From assembly GCA_028713975.1 (NCBI GenBank), contig JAQTNE010000018.1, positions 1 to 41,601 of the forward strand: 41,601 bases of DNA, read 5' to 3'. This document shows positions 16,694-24,593 of the stretch, piece after piece (position 1 is the stretch's first letter; each line of letters starts with the position of its first letter). Origin of the DNA: Sulfuricella sp. Lineage in GTDB: Bacteria > Pseudomonadota > Gammaproteobacteria > Burkholderiales > Sulfuricellaceae. The translations under genes were made by a program, and so were the position numbers. The notes beneath the pieces are model-generated. The model was not told where the DNA came from. It saw only the letters and a list, made by a program, of their open reading frames with translations, and searched no databases.

Positions 16694-17110
16694 ATGCAGA
16701 TACAAAAAATCGTGCTGGCAATTCTCCTGGCACCGTTACTGGCAATGCTGTCCGGTTGCCAACCCGGAGAATCCACTCAACAATCCCAAGCACCAACACC
16801 CGCAACCCCAGCTACTCAGCAAGCAGCGGATAACGCGACCAAATGGGCCGTATCCGAAGAAGCTTTCACGAAACTGGCGAAAGATACCGGCTGCTTTGCC
16901 TGTCATTCGATAAAAAAGAAACTTCTTGGCCCGGCATGGAAAAATGTGGCAACTTTATATCGCACCGATCCGGCTGGCGAAGAAAAGTTGATGAGCAAGA
17001 TCGCCAATGGCGGCAGCGGCATCTGGGGCAATATAGACATGCCAGCCTATCCGACACTCAGCGAAGAAGACCGCAGAGTATTGACGCAATATATTTTGTC
17101 TTTAAAATAA
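16694..17110 (+). CDS. Monohaem c-type cytochrome lipoprotein
   Basis: A 138-residue exported protein. Residues 1-21 are a lipoprotein signal peptide with lipobox LSGC and lipidation at Cys22. A Pro/Ala/Thr/Gln-rich linker (23-50) follows. The haem domain has Cys67-x2-Cys70-His71 and a distal Met116 (NIDMPAYP), as in cytochrome c551/c552. It would sit on the periplasmic side of a membrane and shuttle electrons. Its location directly after narI suggests a role in nitrate respiration or later denitrification steps, but canonical NarGHI takes electrons from quinol and does not need it. Partner unknown. Confidence 0.85.
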   Translation: MQIQKIVLAILLAPLLAMLSGCQPGESTQQSQAPTPATPATQQAADNATKWAVSEEAFTKLAKDTGCFACHSIKKKLLGPAWKNVATLYRTDPAGEEKLMSKIANGGSGIWGNIDMPAYPTLSEEDRRVLTQYILSLK

Positions 17111-17176
17111 TCTGAAAATCACCGTTGCAAGAATTTCCCCCTGACTTGCGATCTCATCGGTAAAATCGGATTCATG

Positions 17177-17182
17177 TATAAT
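17177..17182 (+). promoter_or_regulatory. Possible -10 element (TATAAT) before the DsrC-like gene
   Basis: A perfect TATAAT hexamer stands 45 bp before the start codon of the gene at 17227, in an AT-rich stretch. No good -35 hexamer lies 16-18 bp upstream. It is therefore a candidate that might need an activator or might be chance. Confidence 0.3.
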
Positions 17183-17226
17183 TCAGACATATTTAAATTA
17201 CTCTGCAAATTCAAAGAGGGTTTTTC

Positions 17227-17601
17227 ATGAGCGAGTCCACTTCAGCAAATCCCACCGACCACCTTTATTTCCTGCTCGTCAATGGCAAGGAAATCCAGAC
17301 CGATTCAGAAGGCTACATCCGGAAACTGGACGAATGGTCGGAAGATTACGCCATCGCCCTGGCAAAAAAAGAAGGGCTGGAACTGACCGAAGAGCACTGG
17401 GAAGTCATCCGCTTCCTGCGCGCCTGGTACGAAGAGCATGACGTGCAAGCACAAGTCAGGTTCATGATCAGGCATTTTTCCAAGGTCTGGAGCAAGGAAA
17501 AGGGCAACAATCATTACCTGCACCTGATTTTCCCCAAGGGCGGCCCGCAGAAACAGGGCAACCGCCTGGCCGGTCTGCTCAGAACCAAGGGCGAACACTA
17601 A
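17227..17601 (+). CDS. Cysteine-free DsrC/TusE family protein
   Basis: A 124-residue small cytoplasmic protein. Its central part, DSEGYIRKLDEWSEDYAIALAKKEGLELTEEHWEVIRFLR split over residues 26-65, follows the DsrC/TusE fold signature. The C-terminal arm of DsrC normally carries one (TusE) or two (DsrC) reactive cysteines. This protein contains no cysteine anywhere and ends LLRTKGEH. It therefore cannot carry sulfur as DsrC does and belongs to the non-cysteine branch, for which a regulatory role (name RspA) has been proposed. AGAGGG lies upstream of the ATG. It stands alone between the nar block and a molybdopterin-binding gene. Confidence 0.85.
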   Translation: MSESTSANPTDHLYFLLVNGKEIQTDSEGYIRKLDEWSEDYAIALAKKEGLELTEEHWEVIRFLRAWYEEHDVQAQVRFMIRHFSKVWSKEKGNNHYLHLIFPKGGPQKQGNRLAGLLRTKGEH

Positions 17602-17645
17602 AAACCTGTTTCAATCGGTCTCATTCCTCGCGTTATAATCGCCCC

Positions 17646-18398
17646 ATGAACCATTTCGGGGCGATTATCATTGGTGACGAACTCCTGAGCGGCAAACGCC
17701 AGGACGGCCACTTTCATCATGTGATCAGCATGCTGACGCAGCGCGGGCTGGAACTCAAATGGTGCCGCATCATCGGCGACGATCCCGCGCTGATCGTCGA
17801 AACCCTGCGCCAGACCCTGCCTAAAGACGACATCGTATTCTGCTTCGGCGGCATCGGCGCAACCCCCGACGACTACACCCGCCAATGCACGGCAGAAGCC
17901 GCCGGAACCTCACTCTACCGCCACCCGGAAGCCGTAGCAGAAATCGAAGCGCGCTTCGGCACCGAAGCCTACCCGCGCCGCATCCTGATGGCCGACCTGC
18001 CGCAGGGCAGCCGCATCATCCCCAACCCGTTCAACCGCGTTCCCGGCTTTTCTCTCGGCCAGCACCACTTTCTGCCCGGCTTTCCGCAGATGGCCTGGCC
18101 GATGATGGACTGGGTGCTGGACACGCTCTACCCTGAAATCCGCAACCAGGCGCCAGAAACGGAAGCCATTGTCACCGTGCTGGACGCCATGGAAAGCCCG
18201 CTGCTCGACATGATGAACGAATTCGTGAAGCTTTATCCGGACGTGCGCTTTTCCAGCCTGCCCCACCTCGGCGAGAACGGCGAACGCAAGGTGGAATTCG
18301 GTTTGCGCGGCACACGTCCCCGTGTGGCGCTGGGTACAGCCTACCTGAAACAGGAAATCGGAAAACTGGGCTTGATGTTGCAAGACACGGCAGACTGA
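17646..18398 (+). CDS. Molybdopterin-binding domain protein (CinA N-terminal/MoaB-like)
   Basis: A 250-residue cytoplasmic protein with a MoCF_biosynth (MoaB/Mog/CinA-type) domain over about residues 4-165. The motifs IIIGDELLSGKRQD and GGIGATPDDYT match the CinA-type nucleotide/molybdopterin-binding loops. There is no C-terminal CinA amidohydrolase domain. Stand-alone members are usually annotated only as molybdopterin-binding proteins, and some are ADP-ribose pyrophosphatase-like. Its closeness to nar genes, which need molybdopterin, is suggestive but not proof. No strong ribosome binding site is visible, and the gene begins 44 bp after the DsrC-like gene. Confidence 0.85.
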   Translation: MNHFGAIIIGDELLSGKRQDGHFHHVISMLTQRGLELKWCRIIGDDPALIVETLRQTLPKDDIVFCFGGIGATPDDYTRQCTAEAAGTSLYRHPEAVAEIEARFGTEAYPRRILMADLPQGSRIIPNPFNRVPGFSLGQHHFLPGFPQMAWPMMDWVLDTLYPEIRNQAPETEAIVTVLDAMESPLLDMMNEFVKLYPDVRFSSLPHLGENGERKVEFGLRGTRPRVALGTAYLKQEIGKLGLMLQDTAD

Positions 18399-18463
18399 CC
18401 CCGCCGCTCTCCATGGTTTGTCCTACAATGAATCTGGAAGAACATTTCCGGAAGGGATTAAAC

Positions 18464-18955
18464 ATGGAACCGTTTATCGACGTCGCAATGGGCGTGAGCG
18501 AGGCGCTATCGCAAATTCTGGAATCCGCGGTCAACGATCCCGACGCCGAGGAATCCGCCACCCTGGGCTCGGCTCGCCGCGTTATTGCCAGGATGCCCGA
18601 TGGCAAGTACGCCAAAGCCGACCGCATGCATTTTGACCCGAGCCGTCCATTGCTGGAAGAAATCGACGACCTGATCGAACAATTCGGCGACGAAGCCCCT
18701 GCCATTGATTTCGTTACCGTCAAGGCAAGTGAAGACATGTCGCGTATCATCGCCGCGATGATGGATACCGGCGCGAGCAGCCCGCCTACCCTGGAAATGG
18801 TGCGGGACGCCATGCTGAATGGACTGATGGCGCGCCTCGCCGGGGAAGGCGAGATCGATTCAGACCAGGACGAAACCCTGCAAAACGAGGTTGAAACGCT
18901 GATCAGCCATTACGGCCCGGATGCGGCGGCGGAAAACTTTCTGCGCTACGATTGA
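18464..18955 (+). CDS. Acidic protein of unknown function
   Basis: A 163-residue protein starting at the ATG with GAAGGGA seven bases upstream. Two earlier in-frame ATGs (18413, 18428) lack such a site. It is strongly acidic, with many Asp/Glu clusters (EEIDDLIEQFGDEAPAIDF, DSDQDETLQNEVETLI), no membrane segment and no cysteine. The predicted structure is mostly helical. I do not recognise a family. It lies 65 bp after the molybdopterin-binding gene and may be cotranscribed with it. Coding quality (third-position GC, clean frame) supports a real gene. Confidence 0.65.
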   Translation: MEPFIDVAMGVSEALSQILESAVNDPDAEESATLGSARRVIARMPDGKYAKADRMHFDPSRPLLEEIDDLIEQFGDEAPAIDFVTVKASEDMSRIIAAMMDTGASSPPTLEMVRDAMLNGLMARLAGEGEIDSDQDETLQNEVETLISHYGPDAAAENFLRYD

Positions 18956-19000
18956 CCGCGCCCGCGCAGGCGGAACGTTCCGCCGGTTCGCCTGTCTTAT

Positions 19001-19266
19001 GAGCTTGCCCGTGAGTAATTCAGCCCTGCGTTGCCTCCCAAAAGCGATGGATGCAAGGCACGAACCGCCGCCCAATGCCATCATTGGGCAAGGGTCGTAA
19101 CACCGCAAACGCGCTTTTGGGAGGCAACCCTTCGGGCCGGGGTTCATTTGAGCGCCCCCCTTTGTCGCAATCCGCTTGTTGTGAATGACACAACGGCGCG
19201 TCTTGCTTCGCGGGCTGCATCTCAAATGAACCCCGGCGCAGGGCTGAATTACTCACGGGCAAGCTC
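19001..19266. mobile_element. 266-bp MITE-like palindromic element
   Basis: The ends 19001-19030 and 19237-19266 are perfect 30-bp terminal inverted repeats, and the element is flanked on both sides by TTAT (18997-19000, 19267-19270), a probable target duplication. Inside are two more perfect 16-bp pairs, 19031-19046 with 19112-19127 and 19137-19152 with 19221-19236, plus a CCC-TTC-GGG mini-hairpin at 19128-19136. All of these abut without gaps, so either strand could fold as one closed multi-branch junction. No transposase or other gene is encoded. It ends 28 bp before the ygiQ start codon. Confidence 0.7.
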
Positions 19267-19294
19267 TTATCCTATCGCGTAGAATAGGCACTTC

Positions 19295-21433
19295 ATGGAA
19301 TCCGTTCGCAACATCTTCTCCCACCGCAAATTCTGGGCCAAACGCTTTGGCACGGCACCGGTTCTGCCGATGTCGCGCGCCGAAATGGAGCAGCTCGGCT
19401 GGGACAGTTGCGACATCATCCTGGTAACCGGCGACGCCTACATCGACCATCCCAGTTTCGGTATGGCGCTAATCGGGCGGCTGCTTGAGGCACAAGGATT
19501 CCGCGTCGGCATCATCAGCCAGCCCGACTGGCACAGCCCCAGTGCCTTCAAGACGCTAGGCAAGCCCAATCTGTTTTTCGGCGTCACCGCCGGCAACATG
19601 GATTCGATGGTCAACCGCTACACTGCCGACCGCAAGACCCGCTCCGACGACGCCTATACACCCAATGCCGAGGCCGACAAACGCCCGGATCGGGCAGTGA
19701 TTGTTTACTCCCAGCGCTGCCGCGAAGCTTACTCCAAGGTGCCGGTGGTGATCGGCGGCATCGAGGCCAGCCTGCGCCGCATCGCTCATTTCGATTACTG
19801 GTCGGGCAAGGTGCGCCGCTCCGTCCTGCCTGATTCCAAGGCCGATATCCTGCTCTACGGCAACGCCGAGCGCGCGCTGATTGACCTCGCCCACCGCCTG
19901 GCGAAGGGCGAAGCCATCGCAGACATCACCGACCTGCGCGGCACCGCCATCTTGCGCAAAGACATCCCCGCCGGCTGGAGCGAGATCGACTCGACTTCGG
20001 TGGACAGGCCGAACCAGGTGATAGCGCATCCCAATCCTTACGAGGAAACGGCGGTTGCCTGCGTGGAAACAGGCAAGGCGCAGCATGCGCACCCGGTAGC
20101 GCGGGAGGGACGCGCCCACACCGTGATCCGCCTGCCCTCATTCGAACAGGTCAGGGACGACCCGGTGCTGTACGCTCACGCCAACCGCCTGCTGCATCTG
20201 GAAACCAATCCCGGCAACGCGCGCGCGCTGGTGCAGACCCACGGCGACCGCGACGTGTGGATCAATCCGCCGCCGATCCCGCTCACCACCGAAGAGCTGG
20301 ATGGCGTCTACGCCCTGCCTTACACCCGCCGTCCCCATCCGGCCTACGGCGAGGCGAAAATTCCGGCCTACGAGATGATCCGTTTCTCGATCAACATCAT
20401 GCGTGGCTGCTTCGGCGGCTGCACCTTTTGCTCGATCACCGAACACGAGGGCCGCATCATCCAGAACCGCTCGGAAGGCGCGATCCTGCACGAGATCGAG
20501 GAAATCCGCGACAAGACGCCGGGCTTCACCGGCACCATCTCCGACCTGGGTGGCCCGACTGCCAACATGTACCGGCTCAAGTGCCGCGACCCCAAAATCG
20601 AATCCGCTTGCCGAAGACTTAGCTGCGTTTACCCCGACATCTGCATCAACATGGGTACCGACCACACGCCGTTGATCCAGCTTTACCGCAAGGCCAGAAC
20701 GCTGCCCGGCATCAAGCGCATCCTGATCGGTTCCGGCGTGCGTTACGACCTTGCGATCCGGTCGCCGGAATACGTCAGGGAACTGGTCAGCCACCACGTC
20801 GGCGGCTATCTCAAGATCGCGCCGGAGCACATCGCCGAGGGGCCGCTATCGAAGATGATGAAGCCAGGCATGGGTGCCTACGACAAGTTCAAGGAGCTGT
20901 TCGAGAAATTTTCAAAGGAGGCCGGCAAGGAACAATATCTGATTCCTTACTTCATGTCCGCCCACCCCGGCACCACCAACGAGGACATGCTGGAACTGGC
21001 GCTATGGCTCAAGGCCAACGGTTTCCGTCTGGATCAGGTGCAGAATTTCACGCCCACGCCGATGGCGTTTGCCTCCGCCATGTACCACACCGGCAGAAAC
21101 CCGCTGCGCAAGGTGATCCGTAGCGGCGAAACGATGCCAATACCGAAAAGTGGCCGGGCAAGGCAGCTGCACAAGGCCTTTCTGCGCTATCACGACTCCG
21201 CCAACTGGCCGCTGCTGCGCGAAGCGCTCAGACAGATGGGCCGGGCCGACCTGATCGGCAACGGCAAAAAACACCTGGTGCCGGGCTGGCAGCCGGCTGG
21301 AACCGGCAGCCCCAGCCCGTCCACCGGCGACAGCATGCGCCGCCCGCAAAATGCCGCCCATCGCAACAAAAAACCGTCAAGCCACGTAAAACCCGCCGCC
21401 GCAAAAACCAAGCCCCCGCGCCGCATCAAGTAA
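19295..21433 (+). CDS. ygiQ: YgiQ family radical SAM protein
   Basis: A 712-residue cytoplasmic protein. The N-terminal 300 residues form the UPF0313 domain ([19 protein letters not shown] start, [13 protein letters not shown]). The radical-SAM core follows with the [4Fe-4S] motif Cys372-x3-Cys376-x2-Cys379, and then the DUF3362-type C-terminal part. The last 60 residues are a Lys/Pro/Arg-rich tail of low complexity. The enzyme would cleave S-adenosylmethionine, but its reaction is not known. A palindromic mobile element sits directly upstream, leaving little space for a native promoter. A TAGAAT hexamer at 19280-19285 is the only -10-like site. Confidence 0.93.
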   Translation: MESVRNIFSHRKFWAKRFGTAPVLPMSRAEMEQLGWDSCDIILVTGDAYIDHPSFGMALIGRLLEAQGFRVGIISQPDWHSPSAFKTLGKPNLFFGVTAGNMDSMVNRYTADRKTRSDDAYTPNAEADKRPDRAVIVYSQRCREAYSKVPVVIGGIEASLRRIAHFDYWSGKVRRSVLPDSKADILLYGNAERALIDLAHRLAKGEAIADITDLRGTAILRKDIPAGWSEIDSTSVDRPNQVIAHPNPYEETAVACVETGKAQHAHPVAREGRAHTVIRLPSFEQVRDDPVLYAHANRLLHLETNPGNARALVQTHGDRDVWINPPPIPLTTEELDGVYALPYTRRPHPAYGEAKIPAYEMIRFSINIMRGCFGGCTFCSITEHEGRIIQNRSEGAILHEIEEIRDKTPGFTGTISDLGGPTANMYRLKCRDPKIESACRRLSCVYPDICINMGTDHTPLIQLYRKARTLPGIKRILIGSGVRYDLAIRSPEYVRELVSHHVGGYLKIAPEHIAEGPLSKMMKPGMGAYDKFKELFEKFSKEAGKEQYLIPYFMSAHPGTTNEDMLELALWLKANGFRLDQVQNFTPTPMAFASAMYHTGRNPLRKVIRSGETMPIPKSGRARQLHKAFLRYHDSANWPLLREALRQMGRADLIGNGKKHLVPGWQPAGTGSPSPSTGDSMRRPQNAAHRNKKPSSHVKPAAAKTKPPRRIK

Positions 21434-21461
21434 CACCCTCCAAACATTACAAAAAGATCAC

Positions 21462-21489
21462 TTGGGCATATTGCCCAAAGATTTTTTTT
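21462..21489 (+). terminator. Intrinsic terminator after ygiQ
   Basis: TTGGGCA (21462-21468) pairs with TGCCCAA (21472-21478) around a 3-nt loop, followed within three bases by a run of eight T residues. This is a standard rho-independent terminator 29 bp after the ygiQ stop. Confidence 0.85.
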
Positions 21490-21584
21490 GTTTTAGACTT
21501 CGCTACAATATATTGATTAAAATAAAAACAGGGTAACCACATATTGTGGTAAAAATCTGATTCGACCTGTCAGGAAGGAGCTTT

Positions 21585-21980
21585 ATGCCACAAGCCAAGG
21601 CGTTTTTCTCGGAAGATATTTCGACAGCCCGCGAAGATCAAACGGCCAGGTTCGAAGTCATCCCCGGCGGACGTTCCCAGGCCGAACGGGGTGAGCGGCG
21701 CAGCGCACGGCGCATCCCCGTCACCTGCCAGGTAAAAATCCGCATCACGGACAGCGACGAAACCGCTTATGGCACCACCAAGGACATCAGTGTCGGCGGC
21801 GTTGGCCTGATCACCGACTACGTTCCCCGTTTCGGCCAGTTGATGGAAATTCATGTATTGCCGCCCCAAGGCTCAAACATCAAGCCGCTGCGCGCGCTGG
21901 TTCAGGTCAGGCGCTGCGTCCAGCTGATTACCGGACACAGCTATGAAATCGGTGCGGCGATTCTGAAAATCCGCGAATAG
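21585..21980 (+). CDS. PilZ domain protein
   Basis: A 131-residue cytoplasmic protein. After an unstructured 35-residue leader comes the c-di-GMP-binding signature: an arginine cluster (ERRSARRIPV, about 40-49) and DISVGGVGL (about 66-74), which matches the (D/N)xSxxG motif. A beta-barrel follows to the C-terminus. Proteins with only a PilZ domain bind cyclic-di-GMP and pass the signal to motility, adhesion or exopolysaccharide machinery. AGGAAGGAG upstream supports the start. No diguanylate cyclase or pilus gene is adjacent, so the target is unknown. Confidence 0.9.
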   Translation: MPQAKAFFSEDISTAREDQTARFEVIPGGRSQAERGERRSARRIPVTCQVKIRITDSDETAYGTTKDISVGGVGLITDYVPRFGQLMEIHVLPPQGSNIKPLRALVQVRRCVQLITGHSYEIGAAILKIRE

Positions 21981-22016
21981 CCCGCTCCCTGCCCAACCTG
22001 GAAGAATATTAAGCGC

Positions 22017-22052
22017 CCGGCTTTCTATCGGCTCCAGCCGATAGAAAGCCGG
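22017..22052. repeat. 36-bp near-perfect palindrome
   Basis: CCGGCTTTCTATCGGCT (22017-22033) is perfectly complementary to 22036-22052, with only CC between the arms. It lies 37 bp after the PilZ stop. No T tract follows, so it is more likely an mRNA-stabilising hairpin or a repeat than a simple terminator. Confidence 0.7.
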
Positions 22053-22090
22053 AGTTCAACTTCCAGCGTACTTGTTCACATTCCCCGTTA

Positions 22091-22441
22091 ATGTCGCCCA
22101 GCCGTTCGCTTATTGTGATAGATAACCAGATCGAAATTCCGCAGTCTTTCATCTCAATGTACGTTACTCGCGGGCAGAGCAAACCCAACGCGTCGCAAGA
22201 AGTCATTTTGGCTCGCTATGAACAGTGCGAGGACATGGCCTGTATGCTGGTTGAGCATGCACAGATGCTGGCGTTCAAAGAAGATTTCCCTGAAAAAGAA
22301 ATCCTTGTGCGATGCCATCAAGGGCTCATGGCCGACGATTCAGATTTTACCAAAATGGAAGTTGAGTGGGTCATTCTCAGGCTAGCCGAGCTGCTAGAAT
22401 GGCCGCCGCCTGAGCCTGATACAGAGCCCCAGGCCGCGTAG
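22091..22441 (+). CDS. Small conserved protein of unknown function
   Basis: A 116-residue protein with a recognisable betaproteobacterial pattern: IEIPQSFISMYV near the start, VILARYEQCEDMACML in the middle and VEWVILRLAELLEWP near the end. Such proteins are sometimes labelled as an ATPase with chaperone activity, but no nucleotide-binding motif is visible here and I would not adopt that name. It is helical and acidic, with no signal peptide. The ribosome binding site is weak, so the exact start is uncertain. A strong palindrome lies upstream. Confidence 0.7.
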   Translation: MSPSRSLIVIDNQIEIPQSFISMYVTRGQSKPNASQEVILARYEQCEDMACMLVEHAQMLAFKEDFPEKEILVRCHQGLMADDSDFTKMEVEWVILRLAELLEWPPPEPDTEPQAA

Positions 22442-22535
22442 CGGCAAAGCAACACCCTCACAGTCTCCTGTACCCGACCACTCAAATGGTGTGTACTATC
22501 CGGCTTCACTTATTTTCAAGAAAAACCCTCTCCGA

Positions 22536-23852
22536 ATGCAAACAGAAGTCGATGAAAAGCCCAAGTATGCGGTCGTCGCAGCCGTCCAACTAACCAACGT
22601 GAGTGATGTCGAATTCGAGTCGTCGCTGACCGAGCTGCGCGAGTTGGCAAAAACGCTGGGATACAAGGTTGTGCGCTCGTTCATGCAGAAGCGTTCCGGC
22701 TTCGACACAACGGCCTACCTGGGCGTCGGCAAGCGGCAGGAGATACGCGACTTCGTGAGCAGCGAAGCAACCACTGAGGCCGGCCACATTGACGCCATCT
22801 TCGTCGATCACGAAATCTCGCCGTCGCAGGCGCGCAACCTCGAAATCGAGGTCGGCTGCGAGGTGATGGATCGCACCATGGTTATCCTCGAGATTTTTCA
22901 TCGCAATGCGCGCTCCCGCGCCGCACGCGCGCAGGTTGAGATTGCACGTCTCGGCTATATGGCTCCGCGCTTGCGCGAAGCGGCAAAGCTCGCCGGGCCG
23001 CAAGGCCGCCAGCGCAGCGGTGTTGGCGGACGGGGTGCCGGTGAGTCACACAGCGAGTTGGACAAGCGCAAGATCCGTGACCGAATCGCCGAACTGCAAT
23101 TGGAGATCGCCGCGATGGAAGTCGAGCGCAAGACGCAGCGCGCACGTCGGCAAGATCGCCAGGGGCTCTCCGGCGTGACGCTCGTCGGTTACACCAACGC
23201 CGGCAAATCGACCTTGATGCGCGCTCTTACCGGTAGCGAGGTACTGGTCGCCAACAAACTTTTCGCTACGCTCGATACCACCGTGCGCACCCTCTACCCC
23301 GAAAGCGTGCCGCGCGTGCTGGTCAGCGACACGGTCGGATTCATCAAGAACCTGCCGCATGGGCTGGTCGCATCGTTTAAATCAACGCTGGACGAGGCGC
23401 TCGATGCCTCGCTGCTACTCCATGTCATCGATGCGAGCGATCCCGGATTCGAGCGCCAGCTTGAAGTCACCGACGAAGTGCTTGCCCAGATCGGCGCGCA
23501 GGATGTGCCGCGCATCCGCGTCTTCAACAAGATCGACCACGTCGGCGACGCAGCCGCGCAAGCCGAATGCGAAGCGGCACTGCGTGCGCAGTACCCATCG
23601 TGCATCGTGATGAGCGCGCGTCGTCCTGAGGATGTTGCCCAGCTACACGGGGCGATTGTCGCGTTTTTCCAGCAGGATCTCGTCGAAGCTGAACTTTTTC
23701 TTCCCTGGTCGGCACAACAATTGCGCGGCGAAATTTACGCGAGCTGTCAGGTGCTGGAAGAGCGCGCAGATGGTGAAGGCGCTTTCTTCCGCGTCCGGGG
23801 CGAAGCCAATGCCGTGAAGCGGTTGAGCGAACAGTTCGATCAGGCGCGATGA
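22536..23852 (+). CDS. hflX: GTPase HflX
   Basis: A 438-residue cytoplasmic GTPase that binds the 50S ribosome and splits stalled or hibernating ribosomes under stress. The N-terminal HflX domain (residues about 10-170; FVDHEISPSQARNLE, MDRTMVILEIFHRNA) leads through a basic coiled linker to the G domain. G1 is GYTNAGKST, G3 is DTVGF and G4 is NKID. The ATG at 22536 gives the usual length; a GTG at 22491 would add 15 residues with no better ribosome binding site. The gene is not next to hfq, unlike the canonical locus. A divergent second copy of its last 89 bp lies at 24743-24831. Confidence 0.9.
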   Translation: MQTEVDEKPKYAVVAAVQLTNVSDVEFESSLTELRELAKTLGYKVVRSFMQKRSGFDTTAYLGVGKRQEIRDFVSSEATTEAGHIDAIFVDHEISPSQARNLEIEVGCEVMDRTMVILEIFHRNARSRAARAQVEIARLGYMAPRLREAAKLAGPQGRQRSGVGGRGAGESHSELDKRKIRDRIAELQLEIAAMEVERKTQRARRQDRQGLSGVTLVGYTNAGKSTLMRALTGSEVLVANKLFATLDTTVRTLYPESVPRVLVSDTVGFIKNLPHGLVASFKSTLDEALDASLLLHVIDASDPGFERQLEVTDEVLAQIGAQDVPRIRVFNKIDHVGDAAAQAECEAALRAQYPSCIVMSARRPEDVAQLHGAIVAFFQQDLVEAELFLPWSAQQLRGEIYASCQVLEERADGEGAFFRVRGEANAVKRLSEQFDQAR

Positions 23853-23919
23853 ATTCAGGGCATTTGCATCGCCCAAGGCCGTGGTGTCATCGGTTGTCTA
23901 TCGGCAGAGAAGACTGCGC

Positions 23920-24345
23920 TTAAGCCCAAGGACTAATGACAGTGAGTCCCTCGATGCCCTTGAAATCCTTGCCGTTGCGAGTGGCTAACGCCATGCCGTT
24001 GACAAGCGCGACAGCCGCGATCTGGGCATCTTCCGTGGAGATCGAACGACCCTGTCGGGTACGCGCGGCAACAAGCACGGCATATTCGGTCGCGCAGCCA
24101 TTATCGAAAGGCAAGCTGCGTCCGGCAAAATCCTCGGCAAACATCTGCTCGGCGGTGGTTGCGAGGTTGTCGCGGCGCTTGCCGGCTGGCAATAGTGCGA
24201 TGCCTAGCAGAATCTCGGCACGGGTAATAGCGCAAATGAAGAACGAAGCATCTTTTTGTCGCTCGAACCAATCCAGCACATCGGTGGCCGGTTTTGTCCG
24301 CATGAGCTCCGAGAGAACGTTGGTGTCAAGCAGGATGCTCCTCAT
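23920..24345 (-). CDS. vapC: PIN-domain toxin (VapC/FitB type)
   Basis: A 141-residue PIN-domain ribonuclease. The conserved acidic residues are visible in MRSILLDTNVLSEL (Asp8), the AEIL motif (Glu about 44), STEDAQIAA (Asp about 106) and the C-terminal TRNGKDF (Asp about 127). This pattern, with LDTNVLSE and RTRQGR, is closest to FitB-like VapC toxins that cut tRNA or other RNA. It begins two bases after the stop of the antitoxin gene, the usual antitoxin-first order. The pair lies between hflX and a duplicated hflX 3' end, on the opposite strand. Confidence 0.92.
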   Translation of the reverse strand: MRSILLDTNVLSELMRTKPATDVLDWFERQKDASFFICAITRAEILLGIALLPAGKRRDNLATTAEQMFAEDFAGRSLPFDNGCATEYAVLVAARTRQGRSISTEDAQIAAVALVNGMALATRNGKDFKGIEGLTVISPWA

Positions 24346-24347
24346 GT

Positions 24348-24593
24348 TCAGTTATTTGGCGCGACGGGCAGACGTGCTGTTCGCCGCTTCGGAATCGGCA
24401 GTTCCTCCACGTCCAGTTCGGCGAAGCGCTGGTGAATTTTTTGGGCGAAGCTGGTTCCTGCGGGTTGCGACTGCACCGCTCGACGCAAGATGTCGCGCGC
24501 TTCCTGTTCCATCGAACAACCGTGGTGTGCAGCTTGAAGGCGCAGCAATGCTTTGAGTTCATTATCAAGATTACGGATGGTCAGGCTGGCCAT
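24348..24593 (-). CDS. vapB: Ribbon-helix-helix antitoxin (VapB/FitA type)
   Basis: An 81-residue protein. Residues 1-45 form an Arc/MetJ ribbon-helix-helix DNA-binding domain (MASLTIRNLDNELKALLRLQ, with the basic second helix GCSMEQEARDIL). The C-terminal tail (GTSFAQKIHQRFAEL...) would wrap around and inhibit the PIN toxin. FitA-like antitoxins repress their own promoter, which would lie in the gap beyond 24593. Start support from upstream sequence is moderate. The toxin gene follows after two bases and is probably translationally coupled. Confidence 0.9.
   Translation of the reverse strand: MASLTIRNLDNELKALLRLQAAHHGCSMEQEARDILRRAVQSQPAGTSFAQKIHQRFAELDVEELPIPKRRTARLPVAPNN

Noticed and set aside
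18413..18463. Earlier starts for the acidic protein
   Set aside because: ATGs at 18413 and 18428 have no ribosome binding site, while 18464 has GAAGGGA at good spacing.
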